Of a stretch of 15,371 bases of DNA, positions 6,701 to 14,766 are shown in pieces. Every line of letters starts with the position of its first letter. Positions within the stretch are counted from its first letter, which is position 1. Under the pieces are notes generated by a model, which did not search any database, was not told the origin of the DNA, and was given only the letters and a program-made list of their open reading frames with translations. Where the stretch lies: NCBI GenBank assembly GCA_029883255.1, contig JAOUJL010000019.1, positions 1 through 15,371 on the forward strand, in the 5' to 3' direction. Source of the stretch: Candidatus Bathyarchaeota archaeon. Lineage in GTDB: Archaea; Thermoproteota; Bathyarchaeia; Bathyarchaeales; Bathyarchaeaceae. The translations under genes and the position numbers were made by a program.

Positions 6701-8077
6701 TTAAGAGATACTGTCTGAATTTCTCTTTCTTTTCTTAACGTAGCTTACTGTAATAACACCTACAGCTAAAAGTATTGTTAATCCAATGTAGGGAGCTAAC
6801 AACCCAAGCTTTTTTACTGGAACACAAATGCCGCTCGGAAACAAATCTTGGTGCGATAGATAGAGAAACTCCTGCAAATATGCGGAAGTAGTGGAGTTTG
6901 CATTGGCAACCCATAATTCCAAATCAGTCGAATCAAATACCACACTTTGGCGGTTAGGATACCAACCAGCAACAGGAGGAGTTTTCAAAAATTGGATTGA
7001 CATTTCAGCATCTATTTTGCCATAGTTTCCTAAGATTAGTTGACTGAGTTTTTCATACCTGTTCCAACTCCAATTCCAACTATCTCTTGGATCATAGGGG
7101 AAACGCTGAGTAGCCGCAAGCTCAGGGTCAACATAATGGTTGGTCCTGCACACAGCGTTTTCAATACTATAATGAGGTAATATGTCCTCCGCAGGATCTC
7201 CAGCCCAAAACACTTTACAATAATTATCAGATATCTCTACTGCACAGGCGTTTAGGTTCTTACCATCCCCTAATACTATGTTCCAGCCAGTTGTTCTGCC
7301 TGTTTGGTTTATTATGCTGATTGCTCCCGTTAAATTATTGGAATATTGAAGCACTTTTCTAAGAATGAAGAGAATAGGCATACCATCTAATGTTTTGTCA
7401 CTGGATGAAGAAAACTTTAGTCCGAGAGATATGCCTTTTTTGTTCATTCCAACATGCACACCCATAATTCCAAAATGGCCAATATTGACAAACGCGTTTC
7501 CGCTTTCCGGTTCATAAACGGTAATTAAACCAGATGGCTGAGGGTCAAGAGGGCAATCAAGGCTCCTCCCATGGTATAAATGCCCATCGACAGTGGCGTT
7601 TCCAAAAATAGCAAAACCACTGCATCCTGTCCATCCTCTACCAGGGAGATCAGCGTCTATTTGCAAAAGGAGCACATCAGTGTAGCTCACACTTGCCCCA
7701 TCACCCAACCCTTGAAGTTCTTCAATGTATTCTTGAGGCATATGTAGCTCCATTGCCTTTGAGCAGTTAACCATGTATTCATAAGAATAACCCATTTCTA
7801 ACATTCGTTGGTTATGGTATTGTATTGAAGCTTGGATACGATCTTTTAACAAAAATCCATTTTGATAGCCCATTTCATAGGGACTCCCTTTGACATGAAG
7901 CACCAATAGGCCACTGACGTTTTCAAGGTATGCTTTCTCATGTCTAGCTATGACGTTACTATTTTGGTTAGACTTTAATGTGCAGCCAGGGTTAGCTATT
8001 GCTGAGGAACCCAGTCCCGTAAAAAATGCTGTTGACAACAACACTGAAACGAAGATTGCTACGATGATTTTCCTCAT
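6701..8077 (-). CDS. Exported, membrane-anchored C45-family Ntn hydrolase (acyltransferase/amidohydrolase-like)
   Basis: The 458-aa protein resembles the peptidase C45 / acyl-CoA:6-aminopenicillanate acyltransferase family. These are N-terminal-nucleophile enzymes that cut themselves to expose a catalytic Cys. The predicted cleavage is between G151 and C152 in GWTGCSGFAIFG. The family continuation follows: ATVDGHLYHGRSLD (R171, D174), then GVHVGMNKKGISLG. Before the Cys lies a propeptide domain with a GSPYEMGYQNG motif (about 64-74). The N-terminus is a signal peptide (about 1-29). A C-terminal helix (about 427-447) with a KKRKR tail would anchor the enzyme on the outer face. The ATG at 8077 has GGGAG a few bases upstream. 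Family members hydrolyse or transfer small amides such as penicillins or ceramide-like lipids; the substrate here is unknown. Confidence 0.88.
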   Translation of the reverse strand: MRKIIVAIFVSVLLSTAFFTGLGSSAIANPGCTLKSNQNSNVIARHEKAYLENVSGLLVLHVKGSPYEMGYQNGFLLKDRIQASIQYHNQRMLEMGYSYEYMVNCSKAMELHMPQEYIEELQGLGDGASVSYTDVLLLQIDADLPGRGWTGCSGFAIFGNATVDGHLYHGRSLDCPLDPQPSGLITVYEPESGNAFVNIGHFGIMGVHVGMNKKGISLGLKFSSSSDKTLDGMPILFILRKVLQYSNNLTGAISIINQTGRTTGWNIVLGDGKNLNACAVEISDNYCKVFWAGDPAEDILPHYSIENAVCRTNHYVDPELAATQRFPYDPRDSWNWSWNRYEKLSQLILGNYGKIDAEMSIQFLKTPPVAGWYPNRQSVVFDSTDLELWVANANSTTSAYLQEFLYLSHQDLFPSGICVPVKKLGLLAPYIGLTILLAVGVITVSYVKKRKRNSDSIS

Positions 8078-8094
8078 TTCAACTCCCTTTACAA

Positions 8095-8104
8095 CTCGAT
8101 CGAG
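8095..8104. promoter_or_regulatory. CTCGATCGAG palindrome in the leader of the Ntn hydrolase gene
   Basis: This perfect 10-bp palindrome lies 18-27 bp upstream of the ATG at 8077. Its position would suit an operator, but there is no second copy in the window to support that. Confidence 0.25.
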
Positions 8105-8148
8105 CGATTGGAAAATTAAAGTTTTATGGCATGTGTGTAACTATCTTT

Positions 8149-8160
8149 TTACATTAAGGA
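8149..8160 (+). promoter_or_regulatory. Candidate distal TATA box of the third propeller gene
   Basis: CTTTTTACATTA resembles the CTTTTTATAC box of the double-propeller gene. It would give a leader of roughly 120 nt containing the GC-rich hairpin at 8189-8220. A closer alternative is the weak AACACTTAAG at about 8240-8250. Confidence 0.3.
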
Positions 8161-8188
8161 TAATGAAAATGCCTTTATGCGCGCATTT

Positions 8189-8220
8189 GCGGGCAAGGGT
8201 TCTAGTTAGTTTGCGCCCGC
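8189..8220 (+). promoter_or_regulatory. GC-rich inverted repeat (GCGGGC / GCCCGC)
   Basis: GCGGGC (8189-8194) and GCCCGC (8215-8220) can form a 6-bp stem with a 20-nt loop between the two divergent starts. It could be a leader hairpin or a protein site. It does not resemble any riboswitch I know. Confidence 0.3.
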
Positions 8221-8299
8221 GCAGGTGTTACACCGGAAAAACACTTAAGCAACAGTGGACAAACTCTAAAACCGTCCAAAAAATTTAGGAGAATAAAGA

Positions 8300-10933
8300 A
8301 TGAACATTCTAAAAAAGAAAGCAAAGACAGCTGCAATAGCTTTAGTTCTGCTGATGGCTTCTGTTACAATAATGGCAAATATGCCAGTCAATGCTCAAAT
8401 TGATCAACCAATAGCTGGACCACTACCACCCGGCGAAACTCCTAGTATCACAATCACCACCGACCCATACCTTAGCTTCAGACCTAACCCCGTGGGACTC
8501 GACCAGGTCTTCCTAGTCAACATGTGGCTTCACCCCCCAATTAATGTTGAGCGACAGTTCATTCAAGCATACAATATCACAATCGCAAAGCCAGACGGAA
8601 CCAAAGACGTCATAACGATGGATTCCTACTGTGGGGACTCGACGGCATGGTTTGAGTACGTGGCCGACCAAGTGGGTACATGGAAACTCAAATTGGAATT
8701 CCTTGGAATGTATTTTCCAAATGGAAGTTACAGTGACGGCCAGATTGTAACGACCGGAGGTTCATACATTGACTCAGCCTACTATAAGCCCAGCTCCACT
8801 GCAGAACTAGAACTTGTCGTACAGAGCGAACCTGTGCTCTCTTGGCCTCCGTCTCCCCTTCCAACAGACTACTGGACACGACCAGTATCACCAGAGAACA
8901 GAGAGTGGTGGCCGATTCTAGGAAACTACCCAGAGACTGGCGTGGTAGGAGGAGGCGCATACTGGCCAGATGACACGAACATATACATGAGCACCTATGA
9001 GTTCGTTCCATATGTCCAAGCGCCGAACAGTGCCCACATAGTATGGAAGCGCGAGTTCATGATTGGAGGTCTCGTCGGAGGAGAAGCGGGGCAAATCTCA
9101 CTAACTGCGGCAGGACTATCGGGAGGCGGTTTTCCGTCCATAATCTATGCTGGAAGATGTTACGATACCTATTCAAAACCAACCGGGGCGAGCTCAACAA
9201 CCTATTGGCGATGCTACGATCTACGAACCGGAGAAGTGTATTGGGAATACCCAGCAACGATGGTTACTACCACTTGGTGGATTTTTACGTTCCAAACTCC
9301 TTTGCAACCTACATTCGTTGAATATGCGGCGCAGGGTGCGGAAGTTCCTGGTGCGTATGCGCGAGCAGGAGTGACCCCATATCTTGTGGCGATTACTTCG
9401 CCATCAGGAGGTGCGTCAGGGCGGCTGATAAAGTGGGACCCATATACTGGAGCTGTAGCCATAAACGTGACAGGTCCCCCACCAGGCGTGTCGGCGGGTG
9501 AGTTGTACGGTTACCCCTACGTGTTGAGTGTGCAGAACCTTGGCGGCGGAAATTACCGTTTGATCAACTGGACTATAGAAAATAATGCAGGCAATTGGGT
9601 ATTTGGTGGGGGAGGTGGACAACCAACTGTCGATGATTTCTACGCAAGGGTAAAAGGTAACATAACCTGGCCATTCAGCAGCTTAGGTACTTGCGATTTC
9701 GAAGCTGGCGTAGCTGTTGTCACACAGGGAATAAGTTCACCGGGCACAGGAACAGACATAGGAGTACGCTTGATAGGTGTTAGCATAAAGACAGGAGGAG
9801 TACTATGGAACGTAACAACCGATCTCAGCACCGGTCTCGAGACCTTTTTCAGCGGATCGACGGCAACCGCTGACCACGGAAAATACGCAGTACGAATGCA
9901 AAACGGGGAGATATGGGCTTGGAATCTGTCCGACGGACACATAGCATGGAAAAACGAGATTTCAGATTGGCCTTGGGGAGTCTTCGGACCTTACGATGTG
10001 CAGTCAGCCTACGGCCTTTACTACACAATGGACTACGCCGGTGTCCGCGCTATTGACTGGGATACAGGGGATACAGTCTGGACGTATAAAGCGCCAGCCA
10101 ATGCTTACGAAACTCCCTACTTCTGGGATGACACACCCACGCATGCATGGCACAGTGGTGGAATGGTTGCTGACGGAAAGCTCTACACGTTCAATACTGA
10201 GCACACGCCCACTCAGCCAATCACCAGAGGCTGGAGGCTCCACTGCATCAACGCTACTACAGGCGAAGGCCTATGGAACATAACGCTAGGTCAGGGTGTA
10301 CCTGGATCTCGGCAATTCCAAGGCGCTATCGCCGACGGCTACCTAGCACACACCAACGAATATGACGGGTACATGTACGTCTTTGGCAAGGGCAAAAGCG
10401 CGACGACAGTTTCAGCGCCACAGACGACTATAACGCTGGGGGGAAGCGTCGTGTTAACGGGCACGGTCTTAGATATGTCTCCAGCTCAGCCAGGCACTCC
10501 ATGCGTATCCAAAGAATCAATGGCCACGTATATGGAATACCTGCATATGCAGAAACCGATTCCAGACGGTTATGTGGTAACTGGGGTTCCAGTGATGCTG
10601 CTCGCCATAGGTTCAGACGGCAACGTAATCGACATAGGCACAGTTAAAAGCGACCTCGGCGGTTTCAGATGCGAGTGGACCCCTCCGGACGAAGACTTGT
10701 ACACGATCACAGCTTCGTTCATGGGAGACGACTCCTACGGTAGCTCGTGGGCAGCAACTGCTTTATCAGTGGGCCCAGCGACGCCAACGCCTCTGTGCGC
10801 GGAAGACATCCAAGCAGCAGTACAAGCAGAAATTCCCGCCTACACCGCCATAGACCTAGCCATAATAGCAGCCGTTGTCGTAGCCATCATCATAGGCATA
10901 GTTAACCTCTGGGCTCTCAGAAAACGAAGCTGA
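8300..10933 (+). CDS. Exported PQQ-like beta-propeller protein with flanking Ig-like domains and C-terminal anchor
   Basis: The 877-aa product starts at an ATG with AGGAG at 8287-8291, 8 nt upstream. Residues 1-32 form a signal peptide ending near VNAQ. An N-terminal beta-sandwich follows (about 48-190, ITITTDPYLSFRPNPVGLDQ). Next is a Pro/Trp-rich junction (SWPPSPLPTDYWTRPVSPEN, about 195-215). A propeller covers about 240-700, with degenerate blades such as VRAIDWDTGDTVWTYKAP and LHCINATTGEGLWNITLG. A second Ig-like domain lies at about 705-825, then a transmembrane helix (about 850-870) and an RKRS end. The blades are more diverged than in the other two propeller proteins, so this is an older family. 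It should be displayed on the cell surface; the ligand is unknown. It is flanked by the divergent Ntn hydrolase gene and a convergent NosD-like gene. Confidence 0.9.
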   Translation: MNILKKKAKTAAIALVLLMASVTIMANMPVNAQIDQPIAGPLPPGETPSITITTDPYLSFRPNPVGLDQVFLVNMWLHPPINVERQFIQAYNITIAKPDGTKDVITMDSYCGDSTAWFEYVADQVGTWKLKLEFLGMYFPNGSYSDGQIVTTGGSYIDSAYYKPSSTAELELVVQSEPVLSWPPSPLPTDYWTRPVSPENREWWPILGNYPETGVVGGGAYWPDDTNIYMSTYEFVPYVQAPNSAHIVWKREFMIGGLVGGEAGQISLTAAGLSGGGFPSIIYAGRCYDTYSKPTGASSTTYWRCYDLRTGEVYWEYPATMVTTTWWIFTFQTPLQPTFVEYAAQGAEVPGAYARAGVTPYLVAITSPSGGASGRLIKWDPYTGAVAINVTGPPPGVSAGELYGYPYVLSVQNLGGGNYRLINWTIENNAGNWVFGGGGGQPTVDDFYARVKGNITWPFSSLGTCDFEAGVAVVTQGISSPGTGTDIGVRLIGVSIKTGGVLWNVTTDLSTGLETFFSGSTATADHGKYAVRMQNGEIWAWNLSDGHIAWKNEISDWPWGVFGPYDVQSAYGLYYTMDYAGVRAIDWDTGDTVWTYKAPANAYETPYFWDDTPTHAWHSGGMVADGKLYTFNTEHTPTQPITRGWRLHCINATTGEGLWNITLGQGVPGSRQFQGAIADGYLAHTNEYDGYMYVFGKGKSATTVSAPQTTITLGGSVVLTGTVLDMSPAQPGTPCVSKESMATYMEYLHMQKPIPDGYVVTGVPVMLLAIGSDGNVIDIGTVKSDLGGFRCEWTPPDEDLYTITASFMGDDSYGSSWAATALSVGPATPTPLCAEDIQAAVQAEIPAYTAIDLAIIAAVVVAIIIGIVNLWALRKRS

Positions 10934-10938
10934 AACCT

Positions 10939-11067
10939 TCAACTCCTCCCTCCTCTTTTTTTGGGTTTCATCCAAAAGCGTACGCTCATTTTGTAGGTGA
11001 CTATAGCAAATGTGAGAACAACGAGTATGAGTAGAATTGGTGTCCATCTGGGAAACTCTGTTGTTAT
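10939..11067 (-). pseudogene. Orphan C-terminal membrane-anchor relic
   Basis: In the minus-strand frame beginning right after the NosD-like stop codon, 42 codons read TTEFPRWTPILLILVVL... followed by a basic tail (MKPKKRGGRS) and a TGA at 10941-10939. This has the form of an archaeal exported-protein anchor: an EFP-W-P turn, one hydrophobic helix, then Arg/Lys. It has no start codon at its head and is one base out of frame with the upstream gene, whose own anchor is intact. It is best read as the 3' end of a lost or fused surface-protein gene. Confidence 0.55.
10951..10962 (+). terminator. T-rich terminator after the third propeller gene
   Basis: TCCTCTTTTTTT lies 18 nt past the stop codon on the coding strand. 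It overlaps, on the other strand, the Lys-rich tail of the anchor relic. Confidence 0.5.
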
Positions 11068-12701
11068 TCAGCTTTCTGGGCTATTTTCTTGACCTTTGCG
11101 AAGTAAGCTAGAAGGACTGCTCCAACCATGGCTATTATAACTATTGTTGCTACAATCCATGTTACTGGGAAAGGCTCTGATTGTTGAGTTTTTATGCTAA
11201 AGTAAATCGTTTCAGAAGCTCCAGTGTTCCCAGCAGCGTCCTTCGCATAAACTTTTAGACTGTGCGAACCGTCAGACAATCCAACCAGAGTCGTGTTTTC
11301 AGTAATGGCCACAATGGTTTGTCCGTCTAGGCTGTAACCGATCCATGAGGTGGGTTCACTCACAGCAAAAATTAATGAAACATCATTTGCTATATACGTG
11401 TTGTTTTTTGGCGAAACAATGGAAATAGCGGGAGGCGTAGTGTCTGGAACCGCTGGAATCACGATGGGGTTCGTAAGTGGATAGTTGTCTTGGTTGTCTT
11501 CATCGATAACGTATGGTGTGTTCCAGATGCCTGAACCATCCAGTTCGGTAGCATTTGGGTATCTATCCTCATAGTCGCTCCAATAGTTTCCTGCAACACC
11601 ATTATCCCAAACACCGTCAGATTCATAAGTAGACACTTGCCGGCTATTGTTGATGAAGTAGTTATGGAAAAACGCGTTGTTTGAAGAATAATAGAGGTAG
11701 ATGCCACACCCTGTGTTTTCGGTTACTCTGTTTTCATTTATTGCGTTGTCTGAAGAACCGAGGAGCCAGATGCCATTGTAGTTGTTTGTGATATTGTTTT
11801 TGGTTATTGTGGAGTCTGTTGTATGGGCCAGTAGTATGCCTTGCCCATTGTTGGTGATGTTTAGGTCTTTGACGGTTATGCCTGTACAGATAACAAGAGC
11901 AACCCATCCTGCATCAAGCGGAACAGCCACATCTTGTCTATTAACCCAATAGTAGACTGGCTTACCATTCGCAGTATTTGAATCGTCTATATCTTGGATG
12001 AACTCTTGCATTAAAGAACCATAGACGCCAAAGTTGTATTTGTTGTTGTCAACATCATTATTTCTAAACATGTTATTTGAAGACCCGGAAAGCCAGATGC
12101 CATAGTAGATGTTTCCGGTTACGTTGTTTTCATTTATGGCGTTGTTTGAAGACTGGGAGAGCCCGATGCCATTAGAGTTGTTTTTAATGTTGTCCCCGGA
12201 AACGTTGTTGTTTGAAGAGCCATCGAACAGGATGCCCTCTATGCGGTTGTATGTTATGTTGTTTCCAGAAACGTTGTTGTTTGAAGAGTTAGTGAGGCAG
12301 ATGCCAATCGCGTTGTTTGCTATATTGTTTCTAGTTAGATTGCTATTTAGAGAAGAAAGAAGATAGACGCCATAAAAGAATCCATAAATTTCCATGTTCC
12401 TGATCGACACATTAATTCTTTCAGACAGGGCTATTCCTATTTCGCTTTCTGTTCCCTGAAGGACGTAGCCAGCCCCATCAACCACAATGTTATCCCTCTC
12501 CACAACAATAGAACCATAAAGGTTATCAATAAAAGTGTAAACGTTCCCATCCCGCTGAATCTTATCCGTTCCCATGACAGAGCCATCAGCCATAATATAG
12601 ATAACTCCTTCTGCTACTGCAGGTCTTCTGAACCCTACAACTACTGTTGCTGACAAGAGCACTAATACAAGAGCCAACAAAACAATCTTCTTCAATTTCA
12701 A
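11064..12701 (-). CDS. Exported NosD-like right-handed beta-helix protein with Ig-like domain and C-terminal anchor
   Basis: The 545-aa protein starts at a TTG (12701). The preceding in-frame codon is a TGA, so no upstream start exists, and starting later would remove the signal peptide (about 1-30). Residues about 70-385 are repeats of roughly 22-24 aa of the type SSNNNVSGNNITYNRIEGI, the parallel beta-helix of NosD and other periplasmic copper-binding/pectin-lyase-fold proteins. The segment ends with a family hallmark: NYWSDY...DNYPLTNPIV. An Ig-like domain follows (about 415-505, PPAISIVSPKNNTYIANDVS), then SEPFPVTW, a transmembrane helix (about 512-533) and a basic tail. In archaea such proteins are usually extracellular, and the fold often binds or cleaves polysaccharide. 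No copper ligands or lyase residues stand out. It has many NxS/T sequons. Confidence 0.9.
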   Translation of the reverse strand: MKLKKIVLLALVLVLLSATVVVGFRRPAVAEGVIYIMADGSVMGTDKIQRDGNVYTFIDNLYGSIVVERDNIVVDGAGYVLQGTESEIGIALSERINVSIRNMEIYGFFYGVYLLSSLNSNLTRNNIANNAIGICLTNSSNNNVSGNNITYNRIEGILFDGSSNNNVSGDNIKNNSNGIGLSQSSNNAINENNVTGNIYYGIWLSGSSNNMFRNNDVDNNKYNFGVYGSLMQEFIQDIDDSNTANGKPVYYWVNRQDVAVPLDAGWVALVICTGITVKDLNITNNGQGILLAHTTDSTITKNNITNNYNGIWLLGSSDNAINENRVTENTGCGIYLYYSSNNAFFHNYFINNSRQVSTYESDGVWDNGVAGNYWSDYEDRYPNATELDGSGIWNTPYVIDEDNQDNYPLTNPIVIPAVPDTTPPAISIVSPKNNTYIANDVSLIFAVSEPTSWIGYSLDGQTIVAITENTTLVGLSDGSHSLKVYAKDAAGNTGASETIYFSIKTQQSEPFPVTWIVATIVIIAMVGAVLLAYFAKVKKIAQKAE

Positions 12702-12728
12702 TCAGAACACCATTCTGCATTTTCAGTA

Positions 12729-12736
12729 ATTTAAAC
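12729..12736 (-). promoter_or_regulatory. TATA box of the NosD-like gene, leaderless spacing
   Basis: On the minus strand this reads GTTTAAAT. It lies 28-35 bp before the TTG start at 12701, so transcription would begin at or next to the start codon. No Shine-Dalgarno site precedes the TTG, which fits leaderless translation. A palindromic ACGCGTGCAC (12761-12770) lies just upstream. Confidence 0.5.
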
Positions 12737-12866
12737 TCTATCCAACTTTTAGAAGATGCTACGCGTGCACACTTACTATTCTTATGTTAGTTTCCTATTG
12801 CACGCGCCGTGGGAGCTTCGTAACGGTTAAGCAGCAAGTTTATGTTTTGTTGAATTGCTTTTGCTT

Positions 12867-14321
12867 CTAATTCATTTTCCCTAACAAAACTTTTATTGTT
12901 TTCTTCGGGTCGCGAATAGCTCTTAAAAGTTTATCGCGAGTAAACGTTGGATTCACCAAATTGGCTCGCGCGCATAATTCATGCAAATCGTCTGCCGTGA
13001 ACTCTGGAGTTTCAATGAGAGGTTCAGCCGCAGCTAAAGCTTCATCACTGAAACCGTCTCTTAAGAAACCGCCGCGCTTAGCCTGTTCGTAGAGTTCGGT
13101 TCCGTATAGAGGTGTAGCTATGCTGAAGTGGAAACTATCGGCTCCTAGTTCTCTCAGTTTATAAGCGTAATTTATAGATTCTTCTATGTCCTCTTTTGTT
13201 TCACCTATAAGCCCGAGTACAAAGAAACATCCTACCTTAATTCCCACTTTTTTGGCCAAAACCACGGCTTTTTCCACCTCTTTTAGGTTTAGGTTCTTTT
13301 TAATAATCTGATCCACAACCCGTTGAACGCCAGACTCGGGAGCAATTCGTAATCCCTTGCAGCCGGACGCTCTCATTTTTGTCAAAAGATTTTCATCTAA
13401 AGTATCCGCTCTAACACCGGTTGGAACGTACCATTCAATGTCTAACCCCCTTTCCACGACTAAATCACAAATAGTCTCCACCCTTTTCTTGTTTAGCGTC
13501 ATATTATCATCATAAAAGTCAATCTGTTTAATATGGTAGGTATCAACTAGCTGCTCTATCTCATCAACCACATTCTCAGGGCTTCTACCACGCCACTTTT
13601 TTCCATAAACAGCATGGATAGAACAAAAAACGCAATTGTACGGGCAGCCTCTACTAGTAATCGTTATCGCCCACGGTTTGCGTATTACTCCTCTTATGGG
13701 GTTTTCTTTTACGGCGGCAAAGTATGTGTCCATTGGAAGTAGGTGCCTTGCCGGAAAGGGCAGGGAATCTAGATCTTGAATCGCAGGTCTTGGAGGAGTA
13801 ATAACCTTTTCCCCATTCTTGATAAAGGCGATTCCTCTTATTTTCTTGAGATCCCGCATAATTCCTTTCTCCAGTGCGCCGACTAACTCAAGCATAGTAT
13901 GTTCTCCCTCGCCTATTACAACAAAATCGATATTCGGATGTGCAAGACAATCTACGGGTCTTGCAGATGGATGTTGTCCGTCCAACACGGTAATGATGTC
14001 TTTGTCAATGCTTTTTATTGTAGAGGCGACCTCAAATGCGGCCTTGGACCAACCTGAGAATGGAATGTTGATGCCAACGACATCTGGTGTCCACCGTCTG
14101 ATCCTATCGGCTATCTCTTTGTTTTCTAGACCTACCCGATATTTCGTTTCATCTATCTGTTCAAGATTCCTCCAGCCTTCTGTAGGAGCATCTATAATGC
14201 GTACCTTATGCTGCCTTTCAAGGAACGCTGCTACATATGCTATTCCCAAAGGTTGATATACGCTTGGCTTTCCCCACGATTTTGGGTGGATACGAGGCGG
14301 ATTAACCAAACAAACACGCAT
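12867..14321 (-). CDS. B12-binding-domain radical SAM protein
   Basis: The 484-aa cytoplasmic enzyme has the two-domain layout of cobalamin-binding radical SAM proteins (BchE/HpnJ-like class B). The N-terminal Rossmann-type B12 domain (about 1-150) starts MRVCLVNPPR and contains DGQHPSA (114-120) and VVIGEGE (134-140). It lacks the classical DxHxxG base-off motif, as most of this class do. The linker DSLPFPAR (185-192) precedes the radical SAM core. There, RGCPYNCVFCS supplies C226, C230 and C233 for the [4Fe-4S] cluster that cleaves S-adenosylmethionine. Later core motifs include FYDDNMTL and VGCFFVLGLIGETKED. Such enzymes methylate unactivated carbons or rearrange lipids and tetrapyrroles; the substrate is not evident. 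The ATG at 14321 has no clear ribosome-binding site. It is the only gene here without export signals besides its neighbour cbiZ. Confidence 0.92.
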   Translation of the reverse strand: MRVCLVNPPRIHPKSWGKPSVYQPLGIAYVAAFLERQHKVRIIDAPTEGWRNLEQIDETKYRVGLENKEIADRIRRWTPDVVGINIPFSGWSKAAFEVASTIKSIDKDIITVLDGQHPSARPVDCLAHPNIDFVVIGEGEHTMLELVGALEKGIMRDLKKIRGIAFIKNGEKVITPPRPAIQDLDSLPFPARHLLPMDTYFAAVKENPIRGVIRKPWAITITSRGCPYNCVFCSIHAVYGKKWRGRSPENVVDEIEQLVDTYHIKQIDFYDDNMTLNKKRVETICDLVVERGLDIEWYVPTGVRADTLDENLLTKMRASGCKGLRIAPESGVQRVVDQIIKKNLNLKEVEKAVVLAKKVGIKVGCFFVLGLIGETKEDIEESINYAYKLRELGADSFHFSIATPLYGTELYEQAKRGGFLRDGFSDEALAAAEPLIETPEFTADDLHELCARANLVNPTFTRDKLLRAIRDPKKTIKVLLGKMN

Positions 14322-14766
14322 ATCTGCTATTCACTACCCTTAGCACGCGAGTCTAGATCTGTTATCCCTATTAATCTAACAAACGCATTACGAGTGGTGC
14401 AAGCGTGGCCCGCGCGCGCGCAAGATAGGTTAACCAACGCTATTTTGACACAGTCTCTTTCCGCCATGAGACTACCAACTGAGAATCCTTTCGTGCACGT
14501 ACTTACGATAAATAAGGTTAATAAAGTTTACAAATAATTGAATTTGCTGTAGTCGTTGGATGGCTACGCGCAAAAAGTATCATTGAAGCCTTTTTTTCTG
14601 CGCGCGCATCAGCGACACAGCTTTTATTACGCTTATTTACTTTGTTATACCTAGCATCAATGGAATGTTGGGCTCCACGGCATAATAGATAAGAAACATT
14701 TAAAATCGAGCTACCTTGGAATAAATTACGTTTGAACATAGGACAAGTCTAGGAGGCTTTCTGGAA
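14322..14766. other. Divergent intergenic region upstream of the radical SAM gene and cbiZ
   Basis: In these 445 bp I see no convincing protein gene, tRNA or riboswitch. It holds a CG-alternating run (CGCGCGCGCGC, 14411-14421), a GGTTAACC palindrome (14428-14435), a T7 tract (14591-14597) directly followed by a second CG run (GCGCGCGCA, 14600-14608), and the promoter of cbiZ. The T7 tract would suit the end of a short plus-strand transcript, but nothing upstream identifies one. Confidence 0.6.
14698..14706 (+). promoter_or_regulatory. TATA box of cbiZ
   Basis: ATTTAAAAT preceded by AAGAAAC (BRE-like) lies about 62-69 bp before the ATG. A transcription start near 14726 would leave a 40-nt leader that includes the AGGAGG ribosome-binding site at 14751-14756. 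Confidence 0.5.

Noticed and set aside
13819..14256. 145-codon plus-strand frame within the radical SAM gene
   Set aside because: It is antisense to conserved B12-domain motifs and has no domain features of its own.
14359..14370. 12-nt match (minus strand TAGGGATAACAG) to the I-SceI homing-endonuclease site
   Set aside because: Only 12 of 18 positions match, and no intron or endonuclease gene is nearby. It is coincidence.
14518..14739. 73-codon minus-strand frame in the cbiZ upstream region
   Set aside because: It overlaps the cbiZ promoter, has a biased composition, and shows no ribosome-binding site or recognisable motif.
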